This document shows, in pieces, positions 57,478-64,000 of a stretch of 64,000 nucleotides of DNA. Origin of the DNA: Agapanthus africanus. Lineage: Eukaryota > Streptophyta > Magnoliopsida > Asparagales > Amaryllidaceae. The notes beneath the pieces are model-generated. The model was not told where the DNA came from and did not search any database. It saw only the letters and a program-made list of their open reading frames with translations. The DNA lies in assembly GCA_030015575.1 (NCBI GenBank), contig CM057339.1:698628761-698692760 (forward strand), in the 5' to 3' direction. The number at the start of each line of letters is the position of its first letter. Positions within the stretch are counted from its first letter, which is position 1. The translations under genes were made by a program, and so were the position numbers.

Positions 57478-58983
57478 CACTCCATAAGACTTAGTTAACT
57501 CATTGCGACATTAGAAATCCGCCGTTTTTGTCGTGCAAAAACCGCCGACAAAAACAGTTCCGAAAACTGAAAGTTTGAGATGTTTGCACACCGCGCAAGC
57601 TCACGGATTGAATTGAGAAGCCACGGGGTGGTGCATGGGTACCCCGGGGAACCCCCGGCGGAGATCGAATTGCTGGGCCCACTACCTAAGACGACCACAA
57701 GGTGGTCTTGGCGGTGGGGACCCGAAACTGCCCCACCTTAGGCATTTTCGGGTCTGCCTCACCCACTGGCCACCTCGTGGTGGCCTCGGGGGTGGGGTAC
57801 CCCTTCTAGGCCCCCTAACTCGAAGTTAATTTCTTTCTTTAACTCCCCGTGAAGGTTCGGGCATGTTTCGTTTTGATTCGGACTTCCGAATTGGCTTAGA
57901 CGGTCGGTTTTTGGAACTTTAGCTCACTGATTTTTTCATGGTTTTAGAAAATGGTTTAGTTTGCTAATTGCGTGCAAAATTCTAATGTCATAGTTTTCAG
58001 TACATACATTAATATTTGCGACCGTGAATGTCATTGGAGCAGTAAAACTCGTCTAATTTCTATATATTCTTTTAAACGAGTTTGCGAACGTGACATTCAC
58101 GTTGATGTTATGTGTTGTGCTGTGTTGTGGCTGATTTGTCATGGTGGATAGCTTGGGAGCAATGGTAGTACAGTTTGGATTTATTTGTACATTTGATATC
58201 GTGTGGCGAGCATCCGACATGTAGACTGCTGTCACTTCCTGTTTGCATATTATTTATTTGGGGCACGACCGGGTTGAGGTCGATGTCACCGTTGTACATA
58301 TTTTTCTTTTCTGTACTAGAATTACCCCACGATAGAGTGCACGGATAGCCGGGTTCTAGAGGGCAACGGGCTCGAATCTCATGCTGTTGAGACAGAGGGG
58401 GCCTCACTCTAGAATTGGCGGGCTATTTGCCGCACTCGTAGGCGTACAGGTTGACCCAAGGAGGGGTGCTCAAGTTACCGGATTCCGTAAAGTGACGGGT
58501 GGCCCATTCACTTTGATGAAGGTGGTTGCCTCACTTCTGGTTTTGGCGGGTAACTTGCCGCGCTCATAGGGGTCTAGATTTTCATTGCACAGGCTATCCA
58601 CACGACCAGGGGAACGTCGGGTTTCACTTGCGGCTCAAAGGAAACCCGGGGCTCCCAGATTATCTGTATTGTTCTGTGATGCTTATCGCTTATCTGAGAT
58701 GTTGCATATATCATGCCTGGAACGATTATTATATATTGTTATATATATACTAGTAGATGCTGTATATGTTTTGCACCCGAGCTAGTCCAGCCTCCGCTCT
58801 GTCGTTAGTTAAGTAACCTAACGGATAATGATGGGGCCCAGCGGCGAATGCGGATGGCATATACGTACATCATATTTTCGTTCTTTTATGGTGTGATTAA
58901 TTGATGGGACTGCGTTGATTCTGATCAATGCAAGGAAAACAGACCTATACGATGTTTTTGGAACAACTTTCAAAAGCTGTTAT
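57478..58983 (+). other. Leader of C, cut by F
   Basis: No ORF of interest. Where A, B, D and E have the CCGCGG module, C has other GC-rich palindromes: GACCAC/GTGGTC (57693-57707), GTGGGG/CCCCAC (57714-57736) and GGCCACC/GGTGGCC (57768-57785). GGCGGG hairpins are at 58417-58431 and 58545-58559. It ends at GTTAT, the left target duplication expected for F. Confidence 0.7.
58023..58101 (+). ncRNA. Long leader hairpin, copy in C
   Basis: Outer arms CGTGAATGTCA (58023-58033) and TGACATTCACG (58091-58101) pair perfectly. Inner arms AAACTCGT (58045-58052) and ACGAGTTT (58076-58083) also pair perfectly, using bases different from D (AAATCCCGT/ACGGATTT). Confidence 0.75.
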
Positions 58984-61105
58984 TGTAAGTCTACGGTAGC
59001 GCCCCGGCCGTCTTTCCGAGGCCAAAATGCGAAAACGAAAACTTTTTCAAACTAGAAACCGGCGCTATCGTATGCTTAAAACCCGGATCGAACCATTAAC
59101 CTACAACTAGCTATCTTGAGAAGGGATAGAAAGGCTATACCGATCGATCCGTGTCTTTCGGTCTTTGGCCACCATCCCAAGTTCCTCGCGGCATCTCCGG
59201 TCTCGATCTCCTCATCGGAAAGGGCACCACATCATCGATTCCTTTTATGGGCTCCCGCTTCATCCGAAGCAACTCGGGCACGAAGTGTGCTAGACGACGT
59301 GTCCAAGGTGATGTAGAGAATGTTTGTGATCATTTTGTCTCTTGCATCTATGAGATGGATGGAGGTTGAAGGTGTTGCCATTGATGGAGATTATGAGCTA
59401 GAGAAGAAAGAGGAGGAAGAAGAAGTTTTTCTCTTTCTTTTCTTTTGTGATGGAATGATAATGAGAGAGAGAGTGTGAGAGTGTTGTGTGAAAAATACAA
59501 GACCAAAAACACTTTCATATAGCAGCCCCCCTCTCTCTCCTTCTCATTTCATCACTCAAATCCATCATATAATGTGACATTTGCACAATAAAAGAGACCA
59601 TGAGTCACTAACCTTGCACATGCCACATTAAATGCACAAAATGATGATTTCTAGCTCATAATTTCCATATGCAAACATTAATCCTAATGTTTGCAACAAT
59701 AAAAAAGATACGGCAACATCTAAAGTAAACTCGTGACGGATCACAAGGATACCCCTCACCTGTATATACATACCTGCATCTGCATTCCGACTGAATGCGA
59801 ATACGATGAGACTAAAGTAATCCAACAAATCTAATACTAGGATCCGGCTTAAACCAAAGCCCACTAGTATGATCCGTCCGATCATGATCCATGCACTACT
59901 GCACGTATATGATCGGACCCTGCCATATATCATACGGACTCTACAACGTTTCGCCCGAAACATGAGAAACTGTCTGTGGGGGACTCTAAAGACTCATCAA
60001 TATATTGGCTGTAGATTTAACCATTAGCCACGTTAGAGGTACTAGCTGTACGTAACGGGCTACCAGGTATTGACCAAAAGGGAGGTCGATGAGCGAACTC
60101 ATCCCGACACCCTACTGAGCCTATCAGTAACAATATCCGTACAGTCCGGTCCGTTCGTCTATGAGCATCGCATGTCAGGCCTAGGGGGTTGGTAAAAGTC
60201 TGACCCCCAAAAGCGGTACAAGTCGTGTCGGAGTGCAGCCAAGAACACCCTGAGATACTACTGGAATACTTACCAGTAAATCTCCTGCCTTGGCTAAGGA
60301 CTTCGTGTAATGGCTCTCCTAGACACAGCGTGATCTCACCCCCAATACCGGAAGAGACGAAACCCCTGCCGATCCGCTCACTGCCTCCATGTAGCTCGGG
60401 ACTGTACCCAACTAAAACCTGTTTGCACGACTCCTTTGAGCTGTGGTAGGGTAGTAATCAAAGCACAGTGGGAACTCACACAAGACAAATGACGATCTCA
60501 GGTCGATGAACTAACCTGTACGCATGTCACCAGGGAACTGCTATCTGATGCTAGGTATAATACCAACTAGCATGTTCCCGGCGAGTCCTGTCCGGTGTAC
60601 TCATAACCCAATGAGCACCTGTATACATCTTAAGTGAACCAACTGACACCAATGGCTTGTGAGACCGGCCACCGCCCCTCGTCGGGGTCTCGACTATATA
60701 CACTAGTCTACTAATGGAGTATCGATGCCCAGTCTCGAAACTCCCACGACTAGGGACCTTTTAAGGATGTGCTTATAGACCCCAGCTCCCACGTATATGA
60801 TCGCCATCATACTGCTGGCCGTCAAGCAAGAATCCTAAGGGCTCTATCAACGTGCAATAGTGACCTGTAATGTCACCTAAAGCTGTACACGATGATAAAG
60901 ATAAACCATGGTAGCATACTATTCTCTATCAACGTGCAATAATGAACTACAATGTCACCTAAAGCATGTACACGATGATAAAGACAAACCAGATAGCATA
61001 CAATCATCCTGAGTAAGATTGTCCTACCGGCATAGGTCCTCCCTCAATCATTTCAATCGCGTGCCTGCGATCCAATAATTGTCTTTGAGGGCACTATATC
61101 CAACA
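58984..61105 (-). repeat. 3' LTR of F (2122 bp)
   Basis: Plus-strand ends TGTAAGTCTACGG and TATATCCAACA. On the minus strand it carries the hairpins CTTGTGA/TCACGAG (59730-59747, one wobble) and, at 59671-59694, arms GCAAACATTA and TAATGTTTGC. A local duplication of about 60 bp (CTATCAACGTGCAATA) is seen at 60845-60975. Confidence 0.88.
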
Positions 61106-61117
61106 ATCTCCCACTTG
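61106..61117 (-). promoter_or_regulatory. Polypurine tract of F
   Basis: The minus strand reads CAAGTGGGAGAT before the LTR start. Confidence 0.85.
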
Positions 61118-62063
61118 CACTCAAGGCTAATTATTGCGATGTCGCATACTCACAGCCCGTGTGATACCGAACACCCAACTCCTCTACTAATCAGTCTCAC
61201 AAAGCCCGTTTGCGAAACTATTGCATTCGAGGAATAGCCTCAGTTAGTGGATCCGCCCTAATATTTCTTTTTATGTCTCTCTTTTTCTCAAGTTCGCGGA
61301 GAAAGCCATCTCCCGAAATGAGCAATACCTGTGTTAGAATATGTTTGGATATCTGATAGGACCTAGTTCATAAATGAACTCCAAATCCAAATTTCTTAGA
61401 CTGTATCGTCAACTGAAATTAATCAGTTCCTGCGCCACACCTCCCTCAGTATCCGCTTGGACCACCTGTCCAAAATACTGCCCCTCGCCAGAGGGAAAAC
61501 TACAACTCTGACAGTCACTCTGTCATCCAGGTCACCTTGGAAGCCTGGAATGATAACTGTCTCCCGAAGAAGGCTGCCGTTATCATTTCACTAAAACATC
61601 CACTTATGTTCAAAAACTGCTTCCGAACGTTTCTCCAGGATAGGATTAATATCAACTTATTGCATCTCGTGCAAAAACAACATCTGGTGTGGTACTTGAC
61701 ATCTCATGATCAACTCAATTGCCTAAGCAAGTGATCTGCCGATCATGCACATCCCTCTCCCCTTTATTCTGTAAGACACCTTCAGAGAGGGTGACTCCAT
61801 TACCTGCAGGTACACTACCAAGCCTTGAGTCGTCCATTCTAAAACACCTTTAGAATGCTGTCTAAGTACCCAGATTGGGAAACTACCCAAATATAGATCT
61901 AAAACCATAGACCTAGTAACCAGAATGTCTGATATAATATCCATATCCTATGTGGAGAAACCACTGTGTGACAACCAAAGTATAACCGATTGTAGTATAG
62001 GAATTTCACATCCCACTCTGTGTATGTCATCCAAATACCAGGACATCACACCCTACTACTTTC
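61118..62063 (-). pseudogene. Pol relic of F, 3' part
   Basis: The minus strand matches the relics of A, D and E from the RNase H tail (GGATCCACTAAC near 61250) to the reverse transcriptase region near 62000-62050. It is non-coding and truncated by G. Confidence 0.7.
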
Positions 62064-63960
62064 TGTAAGTCGATGTACAACACCCCACGGCTTGCGGGGA
62101 GGGGGAAATATGAAAAACGATCTTGTTCTTTGCTTAAACATCGACTAACCGTATGAATCGAAGCTAAACGATAACTAACATCAAACATAGAAGTTCTAAA
62201 CTTTTATGTGAAGGGATTATACCTAAAGAACCGTGTCCTTCGTCTTTACGAACTGCACCTCCTCTTCGGCCTTCTCCAAGTAGTAGACGATCCACCACGA
62301 GAGCTAAACTCCAAGCTTTGCCTCTAAACTTGAGGCAACTAGGTATCTTTAAGTGCTAATCAAAGTACCTAGATGAAATAGAGTATGGTTATGGATTAAG
62401 TAGTCTAACTAATCCTTGTACTCAACACATGAGAGGGGAGGATTAGGGTTTGAAGAGAGAGAGAGCTTGAGGAGAGAGAAGGTGAGAATAATAATGAAAT
62501 GAGAAAATGAGTTATCATAATATATATCAAGCATTATTGTTTTTCAAAAAAAGAAAAGAAAATGATTTACAACCATGCTTGATAAATATCTAATGGTGAT
62601 TCATCTCCATGAGTCATTAAGCATTTTTGATGCATTAATGACATGGATGGATCATCCATATGACTCACTAATCTCATTTAATGTAAATGCCACCTTAACC
62701 TCCTTAGTCACCATTTTCTAGAAGCTTCTCGCGCAATTACGAGAACGCCCCTCCTATCCGTGAAAACACGGAAAAAACTTTAGACTGTAAAAATCCAATA
62801 ACCGGATACTAGTAACTGGCTTAAACTAAAGCCGACTAGTAAAAACTGTCCGAAAGTCGTACGTGCGTAAACACACGTATGCGTCCGAACCCTTGTCGTA
62901 AAACCATACGACCTCTATATCGTTTCGCCTGGAGTAGGGAAACTCTCTGCGTGGGACTCTAGAGACTCGACTACTACGCTGGCAGTAGGTTTAACCACAG
63001 ACCGCAAGCGGCACTAGCTGTACGTAATGGTCCCCAGGTAGATGTCGATAAGAAGGCCGATGAGGAAACCCATCCGAACTCCTACTGAGTCTGATGTGAC
63101 AATCTCCGTACAGTCTGGTCTGTTCGTCGAAGACTTTCGCATATCGGGCCTAGGGGGGCGGCAAGCGTCAGTCCCCTAATAGCGGTATAAGTCATGTCGG
63201 AGCAAAGCCCATTACACCATGAGAAACTACTGGAACCTACCAGCAAATCTCGCTTGCCCTGGCCAGGGACTTTGCGTAATGGCTCTCTCACACAGCACGA
63301 TATCAACCCCCAATACCGGGAGAGACGAATCCTGTCTAACCGCCACTACCTCCAAGTGCTCGGGACTGCACCCAACTGCTACCTGTTTGCACGACTCCTT
63401 TGAGCCGTGGTAGGGTAGCAATCTAAGAACAGTGGGACACACTCGATGCGAAGTAGCAGTGTCAAGTCTACGGACTATGCTGTACTCATGTCACCTGGGA
63501 ACTGTTCACTGACGACTGGTATAAAACCAACCAACAGTTCCCTGTGAGTCCTGTCCGGTGTACCCGTAACCTAACGAGCACCTGCATACTATCTCCAGTA
63601 CGACGTACTGACGGCTGTGGGACAGACCATCTCCCCAACTGGGATGAGAAGCGTACACACTAGTCTACTCCGGAGTATCGATGCCCTGTCTCGATAATCC
63701 AACGACTAGGGACCTGAATAAGGATGTGCTTGTAGATTTCCCAGCCCCCACTAGTATGACTGCCATCACAACGCTGGTAGTCAAGAAAGATCCTAAGAGC
63801 TCTATCAATATGTATACTCATATATTAAGATAGAAAAACCAAGCAGCATACTACCATGTTTAGCAAGACTGTTATATACATGTGAATATCCCAAGCTTCC
63901 ATTAATTAATATACAAACTAGTATGATACAATAATGGCCCCTAGGGCATATACACTGACA
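62064..63960 (-). repeat. 3' LTR of Copia element G (1897 bp)
   Basis: Plus-strand ends TGTAAGTCGATG and CACTGACA, followed by a polypurine tract, so G reads leftwards into this LTR and its body lies right of the window. The minus-strand start (TATGCCCTAGGGGCC) is like the LTRs of B and Z and unlike those of A, D or E. A hairpin with arms GTCATTAA-GCAT and ATGC-TTAATGAC lies at 62613-62642. CTTTC at 62059-62063 is its presumed target duplication. Confidence 0.85.
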
Positions 63961-64000
63961 ATCTCCCACTTGCACTAGGGCCATGTACTGGCATATCGAA
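63961..64000 (-). promoter_or_regulatory. Polypurine tract and internal start of G
   Basis: The minus strand reads GTGCAAGTGGGAGAT directly before the LTR start. The last 28 bases of the window are G's internal 3' end. Confidence 0.8.

Larger units (their letters stand above)
35045..58983 (+). mobile_element. Copia element C (visible part, interrupted)
   Basis: A 5' LTR in three pieces (35045-36808, 46978-47081 and 57310-57465), a mutated primer-binding site and about 1.5 kb of leader. D and E are inserted in the LTR, F in the leader. The pieces join in the order of A's LTR once the target duplications are removed. The coding part and 3' end are outside the window. Confidence 0.85.
58984..62063 (-). 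mobile_element. Non-autonomous Copia element F (visible part)
   Basis: A minus-strand 3' LTR, polypurine tract and the last part of the pol relic, cut at 62063 by element G. The preceding five bases GTTAT (58979-58983) would be its target duplication; the other copy is outside the window. Confidence 0.85.

Overview
This window is plant nuclear DNA made almost entirely of LTR retrotransposons inserted into one another. I found no host gene, tRNA, rRNA or CRISPR array. The evidence for a plant is the following: primer-binding sites match the 3' end of plant initiator tRNA-Met (Copia and chromovirus-like elements) or tRNA-Asp (an Athila-like Gypsy element), target-site duplications (TSDs) are 5 bp, LTRs are 1.7-2.9 kb, and the protein remnants are plant Ty1/Copia and Ty3/Gypsy. 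I cannot name the species; the nesting depth suggests a repeat-rich genome.

Layout. 1-2587 holds the 5' LTR of a minus-strand Copia element (Z) that runs out of the window to the left, plus an inverted LTR fragment (X). 2588-9495 is a decayed minus-strand chromovirus-like element (H) with an array of GTGCA dyads and a solo LTR (I, 6437-9303, TSD AGTTA). A plus-strand Copia element (B) starts at 9496, 17 bp beyond H's primer-binding site. It carries protease, integrase, reverse transcriptase and RNase H but no recognisable gag. B's protease is split by J (14534-32140, TSD ATGGA), a minus-strand Athila-like element with gag-protease but no polymerase. J's gag is in turn split by Copia element A (19880-29776, TSD GAAAT). 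B's 3' LTR is broken after 44 bp by Copia element C. C's LTR was hit by D (36809-46972, TSD TTACT) and E (47082-57304, minus, TSD CACGT), and its leader by F (58984 onward, minus). F was hit by G (62064 to beyond the window, minus). The insertion order is H, then B, then J and C, then A, D, E and F, then G.

How the parts relate. A, D, E and F belong to one non-autonomous Copia group: good LTRs, a conserved leader of about 2.3 kb, and a shared collinear, non-coding relic of a B-like pol. Their clean TSDs and similar LTR pairs mean they moved after losing coding capacity, presumably using proteins supplied in trans.

The most interesting signal is RNA structure. (1) The leader carries three hairpins about 75-90 nt apart. 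Their apical loops are the same within one element but differ between elements (CTCT in B, CAAA in A, TATTC in D, CTTC or CTTC-like in E), while the stems change in compensatory fashion. (2) A long leader stem is kept with compensatory changes in B, A, D, E and C. (3) Every LTR has a hairpin of about 24 nt at a similar distance from its 3' end, with unrelated primary sequence but retained pairing. (4) A GC-rich inverted-repeat module occurs in both the Copia leaders and the unrelated Gypsy element J. All coordinates and comparisons were read by eye; no alignment or folding program was run.
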